Shown in pieces: positions 13,301 to 25,201 of a stretch of 64,000 bases of DNA. The position numbers and the translations under genes are program-made. Position 1 is the first letter of the stretch; the number at the start of each line of letters is the position of its first letter. The notes beneath the pieces were generated by a model. It was not told the origin of the DNA and ran no database searches. It was given only the letters and a program-made list of their open reading frames with translations. The stretch is from Cardiocondyla obscurior (Eukaryota; Arthropoda; Insecta; Hymenoptera; Formicidae), in assembly GCF_019399895.1 (NCBI RefSeq), contig NC_091866.1:10285308-10349307 (forward strand), written 5' to 3'.

Positions 13301-16300
13301 TACCGTTTATCCGCGCGTATTTCTCTACCGTTACAGCGCGCCGGTTTCTAAGAATATCGCTTTCAGAAAATAATTACGAATGGAATATCGATAATATTTC
13401 AACCTTATGATACATTTCTGCGAGCATACTCGAATATAATTAAAATAAAATTGTATCTAAAAAAAAAAAAAAAAATAAAGGAAGAAAGAAAGAAATCAAG
13501 GTCTCTTGCTATTTATTTCTGTACGTATATACCCTCCTAAAATCTGATTTTCTCCTGAAAATCTTCGGGTTTTCGAACAACCTGAGTTCGAAACCCCTTA
13601 CCTCTTCGCATATCTCAAGCTGCAATCGCCTTACGGAAAATTGTCGGAAAGGCAAAAAGGACGTACTAACCTCCCGATCTCCTTGGGCTCGTTTTAGCGC
13701 GCAGCCAAGTAATACGCCGATATTTCGGCATACCTATCTCAGCGAAGAGACGCGAGGGTGGATTTTTCCGAATCGGGGGCCGCGTGAAAGAAAAGGACAA
13801 CGTGAATATTTTGTGCTTCATGCGACCACTACAAAATTGATCGTCGACGATCGAACTCTGCGATAGAGGAAACGTGTACCTCTGTTTTTCCTACAAATTG
13901 AATTCGGGCCACGTTAAATATTATCGGTTATTAAAAGTGACATCGTATGCGTGCACGTATATGCACGTGTGCGATCTGTCGATATTTTTCTGTTTCATGA
14001 ACATTCTCTTCGGAAATTTCTCTCTTTTTCTCTCTATCCTTGTTCCACCCTCTCTTCCTCTCTCCTTCTCTCTCAGCCTCTCTGGGTCTCTCTATCGTCT
14101 CCCGCCATCCTGTCCCCGTCCTGCTTTGCCTGAGTTAATTCCGCGAATTACTCGGTAGGGAAGGTCGGCAGTGTCGGTTTCCAGATCATAGCCACGCAAT
14201 ATATAGATCCGGAGCGACATATCGATCGACGTGGACGAGAGCGGAATAATAATTTGCACTGTTATTGCGAACCCATTCGGCAAAATCAAACCGAGCCGGC
14301 GCATTCGCCCTCTTGTTCCGTCTTTCCCTGTATTTCTATATCCTGACGTTCACCCGCACATTCGCGCACACACGTACGCACACTTTCTCTCTCTCTCTCA
14401 ATCTCTTCAGTTCTTCTTGTTCATTATCTCCGCTCTGTTCCGTCTCTCTCTTCCTTCCATCCATTCTTTTGAAGGTAGAGTAAATGCTTTTATTGATTTC
14501 CTCCGCTCTTTTCCCTTCCCCTTTTTTGCACTGGCCTCTATACGTGCACGCGTTAGGTACACGCTTTGTTCAGTGGATGAGTGGAACAGCGACGAATATG
14601 CGAATGACAAGTGGCAATCGATTGGAACTCATCGTCTCCTCGGTGGCGCCCGGCTCGCCGGCGCTCCCGAAGACGTTTCGCGTCAATAGAAAAATACTCC
14701 TCGGCATGCACTTGCCTCGCCGTAATGGCTTCATCGTCGTAAACGTAATGGCATTCTCGAGACAGTGGCAAGTGAGAGACAATCCCGCGTAATCTCGCGT
14801 GACGTATTTCATTTCTCTTCACGTCTCACATCAGTCGCCCCTCCTCCCCCCTTCCTCCCCTTCTGCAAGCTTCACATATTTGATGAATAACAAATGGTGA
14901 ACTTTAGAAAACGTTCTTTCCCAGTCTCGTTTCCTTCTGCACGTTCGTCATTACGCAATTTTCATTTGCGACAACGTCTATCGCGCGATTTACATTTTTT
15001 GCCATTCGTAGAAACGATTTTCGTTTCGCTTGGATAAAGAGTCGATTGATAAATTGATAAATCTTACAAGTAACTCCGCATGTAACTCAGGCGTTACTCA
15101 TTTTTGCAAGACTCGCAGGAGAAACGAGAAATTGTTCGGGAGGGAGGAGGGGAGGGCTGTAAATGAGGTGAACAATTCTGGCCGACGTCGAGGAGGCACG
15201 AGAAAAGTGTCGTTTACTTGAAAAAAACTTTTCGCCAATATCGTAACCAGCGGGCACTTTAAATAATCCTGCACGCGGATATTAAATTTCTTACTCGCGG
15301 TGAGCGTGGCCGGGTGCTGTGGCAGTACGTTTAAGCAGCTCACTTTGTCGGCACGACCGAATCGCTATGATATTTACATGTACGCACAAGTACGTATGTA
15401 TCTTGTAATGCCGCGGCCATTGCAAATTTTATTCTCCAGTTTGGTAAGAAACCCCTGAGGCCAATTGAGACAACTTTTTCAACGGAGGCGTTATTATACA
15501 TTCCGAAAGTTTCGACTCTCGAGCCAGTCGATCGCGTTTGAGATCAGCTCGGTCTTTCGAGAAAGGAAAGCAGGAGAACAGAGGACGTAACAGGTTATAC
15601 AATGTTGCACGGGAAAGGAAGCGAAAGGGGGAGTTTTTTTATCAAAAACTCACGTATGACAGTACAAAGATGAAAATTCGTTTGATTAAAACTAAATGAC
15701 CGACGACCAGCGCGGGTCTGTTTGATTTTTCGATTGGTCCCTTTTCACGCAAGTTTTGTCATTAGCGAATTCACGGGGCGTTCTCGAGAGGCACTAGGCG
15801 CGGAATGTATTGAACATTAACGGACGTTCTCGTAAAAATTCTTAGAGTTGACCAAGTGGTTTCGCGCTGTCGTTTGTCGGTCGGAGTTGGAGTGCGAGCG
15901 AGATGCTAGGAAAGTCCGCCGCTTGCAAATACATAACAGAGCTTTGAATTTTAATACCCCGGCAGCGACGTCGCGACATCAAGCGTAATTCTGAAGCCTG
16001 TTTTCGCAAGATTAGCCATAATATAACGACTACTTCGACGCTTTAGTTTCCCTTTCTCTCTCGTAAAATTAAATGCCAATAAAGAAAAAAATTACTCGCT
16101 CGAATATTTAATTTCTTGCGCTCAATGTTGAAATAATTAATCGCTATTAATCTAAATTAAAGTTATCTTTTTTACGTTTACATCTATGTAAGGACAAATG
16201 AAAGATATTTGTTACTCAGTCGGACTGTCAAAGGTCCAAGCGGTTAAGCAGAAATTAATTAATAAAATATAAGTACTTAATTTCTAAAAGTATTCTCATT

Positions 16301-19300
16301 TGCACGAAGTGCACAACAGCAGTTGCGCGAGAACGCCAAGCATGAACGCGAGGGAAGTGATCTCTCATGAAAAAAATATGAGACACAAAATTGTGGAATA
16401 AAATATTTCCATAAGAGGTCGCGTCTCCAAGGAAAACCGGTTTCAAGCTGTCATGTATACGTTCATTTAGGTAAGTGAGATACGCCAGTCGTGTCGCAGC
16501 GACTAGGGAGATCAAACCGTCTTTCTGAAAATATCCGTAACTATACGGGTAATGCGCGCGCGGGACCAGCATTGTAATTTTGAGGTCGGAGAGGAACGTT
16601 GCAAATGTACCGTGCACATTTGGCGCTTCATGTGGGCGTTTGATTGCAAACGGTATTTATCTGATAGACGGAATACATTCATCCTGAATGATAAGATGGA
16701 AATACACCACTTGTGCAATGGAAACGCACGTCCGCTGTTTATATTCTTGAAATATAAAGATGTTCCTTGTTATCCTTTCTCCACTCCAAACTTCTTTAAA
16801 TAAAACCGACGAATAAGGACTGACAATAAAATAATAAAAATAGCTGTAAATATATTTCTATTAACTCACAGATTTAACAAAAAACGTGTGAGATCGAGTC
16901 TGCGATTCTAACTTGAATCGAGTACGTTGATTTTTCTTCTTTTTTACCTTATTTTTCTTTAACGTTTTAAAAATATATATCACTGCCTGGCAGCAGATTT
17001 CCGGTTTTTCCGGAACACCCTGTACACCTGCTGAATCGGTACAACTCGCTCTTTGAGAGGACCCTCAGAGAAAATTATTTGCGTCGAATCGCTCGACGTT
17101 CCCCCTCCTCCCCTTGGTATCGATGTCGAAACGCAGCCCGCAAAAATAATCCAGCCTGAGGCAGGTAGCGTTTATACGAGCGCGACGTTTCTCTGTCCAG
17201 CGTTACGCTCGGACAGAAATATGGTCGATCACGGCCAGCTATTTTCTCTGCGGTCCGGCTGCAGCCGGCAGCCTCCGCGAGGTTTTCTCCCGCTCTTTGC
17301 GATCGCCGAACGTGCCGATGCGGTACCGAAGACCTTCGAAATGCAGCCGGGCGCGCGCCATTAATTACGGCGTATCCAATTATTCTTCGTTACGCGGATG
17401 ATATATCGGCCAACCGATCCCCATTTTGTTGTATCGCGCGTCGAAGTCCGACGCGCGCATCCACTGCACGCGATACACGTTACACTACGGGAATATAATC
17501 CCTCCTCCATAACAATTATATAACAATGCTAATGCCGTAACAATGGGTGCGATAACGAGGAACAGCTTCGCGCGGAATATCGCTCGGCGCGTTCTCGCGT
17601 ACATGGGGGTGTCATGTGCTGCGCGAGAAGATTCATCAAATAGACTTGAAACGTTGATACAGTAGCTACTATTGATGAAACGAAACAGAAGCTTTTTAAA
17701 CTCTTTTTTTTTTTTTTATCTCGCAATGACTTTTTTTAAACGTCTCTCTCTCTCTCTCTCTTTTTTCTTTCTCTCTTTGTTTCTACCTTTCTTCTTCTTT
17801 TCTCGCTCCGATGCGATTCCATAAAGAGAGAGCTTTTTAGACGGCTTTGCGCTGCGTTACTATACGCAGTTATTACATTTCTACGTGCCATGTACAGACG
17901 CTAATCGAACCGGCGTCGTTACGAACTTGTTAATTGCGGACTACCGTCTGATCAACGGACGGCATAATGCCGAGTCATTGGGATGCGGCGAAGGTTCTGT
18001 ACGGTAGTCTACTCGCGTAGACGACATCGAAACAAGACCACTTCACAGCCGTGACTAAGCAGAGTCGAGAGGCCAAGGCGGGATTACGTCGATTACTTCA
18101 TTAATTAGCTTGGCCGAAGGATTTCTCTCCCCTTCTCTTTATCCGTCGCTCGCTTTATCTTTCTCTACGCTCATCGACGGTTAATCCACTTCTGAGGGAT
18201 TACACCGACACTCACGTCGTTTCAACCTTTTGCCAAAAAACGCAACGCGACGTCTTACTTGCCGCACGGGGATCTTCTTATTGGAACAGCCGTTCGAGAA
18301 ATATTTTGCAATGTTTCTTAGACACTCGTATCGCAAAAAAGCGGTAACAATCGGGGAACATTGCAATCACTAGATTTCTTTTCTAAATGAGAATGAGATG
18401 CAGCGCTTCCTTCATGTTCAAAAAAATATTCGATATTCAATATTTAATAAATGTTTGCGAATAAAAAATTCACCGCCTCATTCTTAATTGCAAAGTTGAT
18501 CTCTTAGACGGATAAAGATCGCTATTGTCGACTGATCTCTCCGTAATACGGATCGCGATTCGCAAGTTTCGAGACATTCGACGGATTTAAAGCTTTTGTG
18601 GCGGGATTAAAGGTTACCCACGGGTTAAGGGTCGAACGGTGGAGCCGAGTGCTACCCTCGTTGCATTAATTCAACACGACTATCTCGAATACAGAACGAC
18701 TTCGCTGGTGACGACGCCGTGTATGAGCGTTATTTTATTTCGCAAAATTCTCAGACAGTAAATCTAAAATTGTTTTTTTTTTACGCTTTAACTATCTCGT
18801 TTAATAAATTATCCTCATAACGACGACGAGAGAAAATCTTTCCATCATTTTAAGCACGAAAGCATTTCCCTGAGCTTCTTTTCGCTCCCTCCTACCCGTT
18901 CTTTATTTCGATAATTAAATCTCTTCTGCATTGTTTACGATCAAAGCTCTCGGCTTGTTTTATCTGTTGAACGAATAATTAAATCGGAGCACTTTTAATT
19001 TATGTAATTTATAAAAAATTAAAAATAAGACGTTAAGTCTGTTAATAGAATTGTCCATTGGAGTAAGCGATTCGTCGTTTAAAAAATATTACTAAAATAT
19101 TGCATCGATTCCTGGAGATATTTCCAGCCATTGATTTCTTTGCCCATCAAAAATAGATATCCAGATATGAAAATAACTTTAAGCTCGTTTTTTTCTGCAA
19201 TTTCTTTCCACATTGAAAAATTGGCAAGACATAAAAAAAAATTCATAAATATACGTATAGGTACAAAAATATTAGACGTTATCATTTTCCAAAGATTCCG

Positions 19301-22300
19301 TTAAAATATGAAATAAAATTACGCGATAATAAATTACGTCGCGTTTAACTCGGTAGACAAAATTTATCGCTCGCGCCGTCATATATATGTACGTACAATA
19401 ATATATATCTCATGTGAAACATTGCTCCAGGTTTCTCCGCGCGCATGTTTATCCCAATAATCGCGTCGCCTCGCGCCGTGTCACCCCACGTCGCTTATCC
19501 CTTCGAAAGCTACCGCAATCTGGATCAAAGCCGTTGCTGGTACGTGCGGGCCGGCACGAGGAGCAATCCTTCTTACCAAACTGACGGGTGAACGTACGAG
19601 ATTTTCTCGCCTAGCTGTTCCTCTATCCCGATCGTGTTCAACATCCATCTCTTTTCTTTCTCTGGAAACGAAAACACGGTCCGGTCAGGATTCGAGAGGA
19701 AAGGGGGGGAAATAAAAAAAAAAAAGAGAGCGGAAAAAAAATCCCCGGGTTCATTGCGACCGGTGGTATCCACGATTTATCCAGTCGCGGATTGCCTCCG
19801 CGGAAATCGGGGCCGATCTAATTTCGCGCGCGCGACCTCGACGAGCAAGCTCTATCTCCAGTTGATGGCTCGATCCCGTATATCTGGCCAATCTCTATCC
19901 TTCTCCCCCTGGTTCCAAGCGCGAATTCCAGCCAGCACATTTCTCGGTCGTTAAGTGTCGGAAAACAGAATTACGAGGTCTGGGAATATTTTTCAAGTAC
20001 TAGCAACAATGCTCTCTCGACGACTCTATCTCCCCGGGCGACCGTGTTAAATTACCGCGCCCCATTAATTTGACTTCCCTTAGAATTTATCGTTTATTCG
20101 ATATTTTAACATCGAATAATTGCAGCCATAACAATGACGCGGATGTCAGGCAAGGACTGGCACGAGGAACGCTTTCTTTTTCATTAAGAATCGTTTTGAG
20201 AAGTTCTTGCCCGGCGCAAGGAATGCTCCGCCGAGCGTTTGTATCTCTTCGGCGGAGAAAGATGAATTGTCTTATGCATCACTTTGCTCGATTTAAATTC
20301 ATCGCGGTGCATTCCATTCGTGAGAAGCTCTCTTTTTTTTTCGCTTTAACTTTGGCTCTTCTTCCCGTTATTCTTAACTGTGACGTTCGGATAAATACGC
20401 GAACACTAAAATCGCTATAAAATGGAATTTGATACGGAACCGCCGGAATCCAGGCTTCTTTTTCCTATCGCCTTTGTTTCGCGCGAAATAGCCTTTACAT
20501 CGGCGCAAAATGCGTTGACTATTATTTCGTGATAAAGCAAACGTGTTTTTGCGAGTGTCATTCTGTAAACATTATTTCGCGGCGCAGCTTTCTTTTCGCT
20601 CCCGTAAAATATCATTTCTTTTGTTTACGACGGTATTCGTAAAAATCTGTGTAACTCACGTAGGAGAGTAAGAAGGAGAGAAACAAAGAAAGAAAAAAAG
20701 ATTTTAAAAAAAGACAGAATAGTACCGTTTGAAATCAAATTCAACGAGAAAATTGATAACATTTTTTTCTTTCCGGGTCCGTGTGATTTGCGCGCATTTT
20801 TAAGACCGTCCGCGAAACACGTTATCGCCGAAAATGATAATATCCACCGGCGCGCTCGTTACGCCGAGCTTTCTAATGACTCGCCCGCGTTTGACAATTT
20901 CGCGTGACGCTCATCGATAATTGTAGCAATTATAATTAGAACGTGTGCTCCCTTGCCCCCCTCCTCCCTCCGGCCTCGAGCGATCTCTCCCTCGGAATAT
21001 AACACCGTTTGCGGCGCGGGCCGGATAAAATCCATTTTGCGTAATCCGTCATGTCCGCATTTATCCGTCATTAATTCAGCTGCGATTTTAATTGACAGAG
21101 CAGCTACTACGCCTCGCCCGCGGCTCGCACAGTGTTTATATTATCGATTTTGCAGTACGTCCGCCAACCGCCGGCCGGGCGATGAGCGCGGCTCACTCGC
21201 GTCTACTCGCGATTGATGCAATGATAACTATGTCTGCCCGCGCCGATAAACCGGAGAATGCGGATCGTTAAAGCGAGGGAAGCGAGATTGTACATGAAAT
21301 TTCCGAAAATTTCGCCCGGCATCAGATTGTAATATAATCGCGCCGAAACAATGCCCGTTCGAAATTTTATTTAACATTTAGGTGCGTGATATAATTCTTT
21401 TTTTTTTTTTTTTTTCGTCCTACGGAAATCTCTCTTTCGCTAATATTCGCCGGAAATATTCGGTTTCTCAATTTTTTTTTTAATTCATTGTTTTAACATA
21501 AATTTCATAATTCTTTGTATTACGCACGCTTGATGTAAAGTTTTTTTAATATTTAACAAATTCTTGTAATGACTACACATTACAGAGTGCGTCATTTACT
21601 CTTGATTTTTTTACGTTACAAAAACCTGTAATGTGAATATTTAATATATTTCAACAATAAACCGCGGATGTAAACGCAACTTAAAAATACATACAAATGT
21701 TAAATATATTCATTTGTTTAGTCATCGATTACGTAAACTATAAATAATTAATTTAATCGACAAGTACCGCAACGTATCCACCGCATAAAAATTCGCGATA
21801 CATTGAAATCAATACCCGATATAATATTTGACGTAACATTCAATGTATACTCTTTTTTTTTACCACATGTTGAATTGCGTAGAGGCGAGTGAAAAGCAAT
21901 CAGCGGAAAAGCGGAAACAATCAGTCAACAATGAAATCCCTACATCTCGTTTTTAAATAGAGATACCGAACGCGTTATCCACTCCTGTTTCTTCTACGTG
22001 AAAGAAAATGGTTTTACATTTAATAATTTTCAACAACAAAACTATGGCCAGAGAATCTCCGCGACGAGGCCGCGTACGTGTTTGTCCATCGCGTAATCGC
22101 TGCGCAGCGGGCGAGCAACAAGCAGAAGCCAACGGCGCGGGTGGCGTTGTAACTCGCGCGCGCGTTGTTCGCATCGTCGTTCACATTTACAAACGTGATG
22201 CCCGGCTCACAGATAACCAGCCATGCAACGACCTACGACAATCGCGGGACCTACGGTAATCTCGGCGGCGTACGTGGCTCGCGCGCGCGGTGTTCGGTCA

Positions 22301-25201
22301 TTGCCTCGCGCGAGATTATCGCGCGCAGCGGATCTCTATACGCACGTGATCGAAAAGTAAGTCGCGTGGGGATGAGAAGCGCGGAGTGAGCCAAGCGTGA
22401 GGACAAATTAGCATCGCGGAAAAACAATAAATTTGATTCGATCTAGCACGGCTTTTTTTTCGAAATAGAATTAGAGGTAAATGTCGCTGATCCTGTTGAT
22501 CGCCGCTGAACGCACGAGTTATCATTATTATATCGCCGCGGGGGATTATATATATTTTTCTCTGGTACATAATCAATGTAATGGGTGATTTAATCAGCAG
22601 TATCGCGCATGTGTCACGTATAGAGCGATTTGGACATTTAATGCGAAACAATCGATCAGCCGCCGTGCGTTCTTTTCGATTCGGAAAATATTATCACGGC
22701 GACGAGTTGGAAGATTGCCCGTGCCTGTTACGCGGGGTATGCATTTCTCAAATTCGGCCCCGTTTCGCCAAATAAACGGCGGATCACACGATTCATTAGG
22801 CACCCTCTTTCCCCTTCGTCTTTGTCGAGGATTCGAAGAGGTCTTTTGGCAAAAGTGCAATGTCCCGTGCGTAATGCAAGTCTCATGTTTACGATAACCA
22901 TCCTTTTGCGTTAGGCGAATTCGTGCTCGCGGAGTGCGAAACCGACAGTTAAAATATTGAATATCAGTGATAATAATTTTTGAATCCATTTGGCGCAATC
23001 TCCGCGCGCTCATCCCGATCGGTCCAACTTTCCAAACTTCCAGGAGATTGTCGACCGTGTCGAAATCTCCCTCCCCTCCTTTTCGCTCTCTCTCTTTCCT
23101 CCGCTCGGTTAAAATCAACCGGTGCAAGTTTATATCTATAAACGCGCTTTTCGCATTAAAGTTGACGGCGTTAAAAAATTTAAGGTTTATTCGCCGCGCA
23201 CTTAATCTATCTTATTGGTCGGCGAGCCGGAGGGTTAATGCCGCTCTCAAAAGCGCCACATTAAATGTTTATTGTCTGTCCACTCAAAGACCGCTTCTCC
23301 TAGTCGTACGGCTAGTTTCACGAGGTTAACCTAGCGGGAAGCCAACGGCGGCACCGCAGAGAGGGTAGGCTAAAACCGGAGTCTAGTCTCGTTCGCCAGC
23401 GGCCGCTGGCCGGTCCCGGCAAGTGCCCGTCCCTTCTGAATATTTTAGGAAGTACACGCGCGTGTATCCCACCTCACTTCTACCCGCCACATTATATTGA
23501 GCTCGAAACCTCCGGTGAACCCAGACGAGCGTGTACATCCCGGGATACAGATACGCCCGCGATTAAATTCGTATGCGCGTCTGGGCAAGCTGCAGGGAAC
23601 TCGGGAAGTAGCTGGTAAACGCGCGGGCCGCGAAGGAAAAGGGATGCGCGAGATGCTCGTGACGACCGTCACAAAAAAAAAAATTCACCGAGAATACGAA
23701 TCTTCGTCGCAAAAGCTGCTCTTCAATTAGCGAGATCTTGGAAAAGGGTACGTCTCGCATTTCGCGATCGTCGTTTCGAGAAATCGCGATCCTACGAATT
23801 GAGATGAAAAAAACTTACATCGACTTGTCCGGCAAATCGTCCTCGGCAGCCAGTCGTAGATCTTCCAGCGCGAAGTGGTATTCTTTGAGGGTCATAAAGA
23901 TCTCTGCTCTTCCCAGCAGCGCCAGCGGCAACGACAGGCCTTGATCAATCGTCTTGTTTCTACCTGATACAGATATTGTCGATACCGTATGATTTGAGAA
24001 CATTTCTCGGCTCGAGCATCGCGATTCGTTCGCCGATCACCGCTACCGGCGCAAACAACTTATCGACGCGAAAGAAAATGAAGCCGTAAAAGCGCGCTAG
24101 TCTTTCGAGCAATTGACATATGTTGCTGGAATGCGGTGGGACTTAAGTATTTATTCCACTTGTTGTACGGATTTGGCGCGACGCCAGGGCATACGCGATC
24201 AACTCGTCGAGATATATCTTAGATCTATGCCGCGCGTATTAGGATTCATGGAAATATTAAAATATTCATTTGACACGAGAAAGAATCGACCTGCGTACGT
24301 AATATAGATATACCAACAAACAGCTTTAAAATTTCTCCGTAAAAGCCCTATCGCTTTAACATAAATCTAAATTAATTAGCAATTAATAATTAAAGTAAAT
24401 TAATATCAATTATATTATATTTATAGGAAATAATAGTAGTGAATGAATTAATTATACATCGATAGTATCGCGTTCTAATTATCGAAAAATAAGTGTATCA
24501 TTTTACATTGGCACAAGAAACTAATAATAAAAGCGTAAATTTTTTAAACACGATTGTTAAACGTTTATTAAACGACCTGTCGTAACAATCGTATCTGCTA
24601 ATTCATTTAAGCCGATTTATCGCATACAAATATGCAATTATTCACATAAACGAGACAGTAATGCATCTGTTGTTTATTTAAACTTTTTCCATTTAAAAAA
24701 ATGTAATAATAAACGACACGTTAAAGACAGCGCAAACAATGCAATAAACAAGACACGAGCAACAACGTGCGGGTTGAAATAAATAAAAAAATAAATGTTT
24801 CCGCTTGGAATAATAACCGTTCTGTCGTATTTCTACTAACCTGGCTGAGGTGCACGCAATACAGCCTGGCTGAATAGCAAAAGGGCCTTGTCGTGCTCGC
24901 CGACGGCGGCGAGCTGGTACCCTTCGAGTCGCCTGCGCTTGGAAATCTCCGCATCCTTGTCCCTGAAAAGGGGCTTCACCCTCGCGAGCGTGTCGGCCAC
25001 GGCGTCTTTCACCTTCGCGTCGGTGAAGATCGCTCTCACCCGCCCCGCGTCGTCATCGATCCGGCCGAATATCTTAGACGTCCAGGTATCGCCTGCGGTT
25101 TGCATCACGTACTCGCTGAAATCGTGGAAGAATCCCTTCTTGCCGGAGCGCAACGTCTCCGACGAGCAGAGGGTCCTGTAAAATCCATCCTGATCCTGCA
25201 T
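52..25201 (-). CDS. SMYD4: SMYD4-like SET and MYND domain protein, 5' part (five exons, gene runs off left edge)
   Basis: Joined minus-strand exons 25201-24841, 23963-23819, 11144-11023, 950-734 and 173-52 give 322 residues in one open frame; junction phases are 1, 2, 1, 2 and every intron is GT..AG. Visible parts are an N-terminal region (1-86), TPR-like helices (about 87-165), a linker (169-225), the start of the SET domain (about 226-275, with A-G-K-H at 241-244 and E-I-H-P-G-D at 250-255) and a complete MYND finger (C276, C279, C289, C292, C298, C302, H311, C315). N-terminal TPR followed by SET split by MYND is the SMYD4 layout and separates it from SMYD1/2/3 and the arthropod SmydA group, which lack the N-terminal TPRs. 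Family members are nuclear or cytoplasmic proteins with a predicted SAM-dependent lysine methyltransferase fold; the substrate of this one cannot be told. The catalytic NHS motif, post-SET and C-terminal half lie beyond position 1. Assignment rests on motif recognition, not on a search. Confidence 0.88.
174..733 (-). other. SMYD4-like intron 4 (560 nt)
   Basis: Bounded by GTGAGG at 733 and TTTATAG at 174. It interrupts codon 282 (Arg) in the middle of the MYND finger. No coding or structural signal was seen inside. Confidence 0.8.
734..950 (-). CDS. SMYD4: SMYD4-like coding exon 4: start of SET domain and first MYND cysteines
   Basis: 217 nt encoding residues 210-281 plus two bases. The acceptor is TGCTGCGTCTTCGCAG|GCGGC and the donor GCGAG|GTGAGG (GT at 733-732). 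Residues 230-264 have the SET N-terminal pattern: beta strand L-E-I-R-E-T, the glycine turn T-A-G-K-H-A-V-A-T, then E-I-H-P-G-D-I-L-L-V-E-P-P, which in SMYD proteins contributes to the cofactor pocket and precedes the MYND insertion. The exon ends with H-C-Q-H-C-Y-A, the first C-x2-C zinc pair (C276, C279), so the MYND finger is split by the next intron. Unspliced reading stops at TGA directly after the donor, which supports the boundary. Confidence 0.9.
5472..5508. repeat. Poly-T tract with two C interruptions
   Basis: T11-C-T11-C-T13 on the plus strand, preceded by CT-rich sequence. On the minus strand it is an A-rich run and could be an old poly-A tail, but no retroposon body was recognised next to it. 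Confidence 0.95.
5654..5688. repeat. AT-rich inverted repeat
   Basis: The arms AAATTTATATAATTATA and TATAATTATAAATTT flank a 3-nt loop, with a 2-nt bulge in the left arm. In AT-rich DNA this may be chance. Confidence 0.6.
7320..7368. repeat. (TA)24 microsatellite
   Basis: 49 nt of uninterrupted alternating T and A within intron 3 of the SMYD4-like gene. Confidence 0.98.
11023..11144 (-). CDS. SMYD4: SMYD4-like coding exon 3: linker between TPR and SET
   Basis: 122 nt encoding residues 169-209 plus one base. The acceptor CTGTTACAACAG|GCGGG completes the split codon AT|G left by exon 2, giving S-M-R-E-L-Q-R-K-M-K-E-C-E-V-F-L-K. This charged helical stretch fits the K-x-x-x-R-K-A-x-C position that closes the TPR part of SMYD proteins. 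The donor chosen is GAGAT|GTACGT (GT at 11022-11021), because it gives phase 1 and joins exon 4 as T|GC (Cys210). A second GT (CTAA|GTATC, 10993-10992) lies further on but comes after an in-frame TAA at 10996-10994, so it cannot be used for full-length protein. The short length and weak family conservation make this the least certain of the five exons. Confidence 0.75.
13546..13597. repeat. Two adjacent inverted repeats (hairpin pair)
   Basis: GATTTTC-TCCT-GAAAATC (13546-13563) is a perfect 7-bp stem with a 4-nt loop. Three nt later GGGTTTTCGAAC and GTTCGAAACCC (13567-13596) pair over 11 bp with one bulged T and a 7-nt loop. Located in intron 2 of the SMYD4-like gene. Confidence 0.75.
14029..14104. 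repeat. CT-rich low-complexity tract
   Basis: A long imperfect CT/CTT tract on the plus strand in intron 2; a second one lies at about 14386-14407. Confidence 0.85.
15138..15156 (+). other. G-quadruplex motif
   Basis: Four G runs (3, 3, 4, 3) with loops of 1, 4 and 1 nt on the plus strand, non-template relative to no known gene but antisense to the SMYD4-like intron 2 transcript. Confidence 0.7.
17743..17776. repeat. (CT)9 and T/C tract
   Basis: CT dinucleotides 17743-17760 followed by T-rich sequence with C interruptions; a T15-like run lies just before at about 17703. Confidence 0.9.
23819..23963 (-). CDS. SMYD4: SMYD4-like coding exon 2: second TPR unit
   Basis: 145 nt encoding residues 121-168 plus two bases. 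The acceptor is TGTATCAG|GTAGAA and the donor GAT|GTAAGT (GT at 23818-23817). Joined to exon 1 it reads A-P-Q-P-G-R-N-K, then L-S-L-P-L-A-L-L-G-R-A-E-I-F, a helix, and Y-H-F-A-L-E-D-L-R-L-A-A, a second helix. This is the TPR pattern found in SMYD4 between the first TPR and the linker, where vertebrate proteins have N-R-S-A-A-L-F-H-L-G followed by L-x-D-I-x-R-A. It is separated from exon 1 by only 877 nt but from exon 3 by 12.7 kb. Confidence 0.87.
23964..24840 (-). other. SMYD4-like intron 1 (877 nt)
   Basis: GTTAGT at 24840 to TGTATCAG at 23964. AT-rich centre (24.3-24.7 kb). Nothing else seen. Confidence 0.8.
24841..25201 (-). CDS. SMYD4: SMYD4-like coding exon 1: N-terminus and first TPR helices
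   Basis: The exon encodes residues 1-120 plus one base. The start chosen is the ATG at 25201-25199 (M-Q-D-Q-D-G-F-Y-R); the frame is open upstream to about 25456, but that part is basic and low-complexity and does not resemble the family. Residues 87-118 (KRRRLEGYQLAAVGEHDKAL and on) form a TPR-like helix pair with the G-x-Y-x-L-A-x-x-G-E-x-D-K-A-L-x-x-F-S-x-A-V pattern, matching the position of the first TPR in SMYD4. The donor is CCAG|GTTAGT with GT at 24840-24839, leaving phase 1. Without splicing the frame stops at once (GGT TAG), which supports this boundary. An in-frame acceptor-like TTTTACAG lies about 24 nt inside the ATG, so an alternative upstream leader exon is possible. Confidence 0.87.

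Larger units (their letters stand above)
11145..23818 (-). other. SMYD4-like intron 2 (12.7 kb)
   Basis: Lies between the second TPR exon and the linker exon. It holds CT-rich tracts (14.0-14.4 kb, 17.74 kb), a pair of adjacent hairpins at 13546-13597, a G-quadruplex motif at 15138-15156 and AT-rich patches at 18.4-19.4 and 21.4-21.9 kb. No nested gene is recognisable on either strand. Confidence 0.7.

Noticed and set aside
13584..13597. AGTTCGAAACCCC resembling a tRNA B box
   Set aside because: No A box or foldable cloverleaf upstream; the sequence is explained by the hairpin at 13567-13596.
16255..16803. 120-codon minus frame overlapping an 83-codon plus frame
   Set aside because: Both look slightly protein-like, but neither matches a family or shows convincing splice sites; they lie in the SMYD4 intron.
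17000..17025. GGAACACCCTGTACA, resembling the end of a terminal inverted repeat of small insect DNA transposons
   Set aside because: Only one end is seen; no inverted partner and no target-site duplication nearby.
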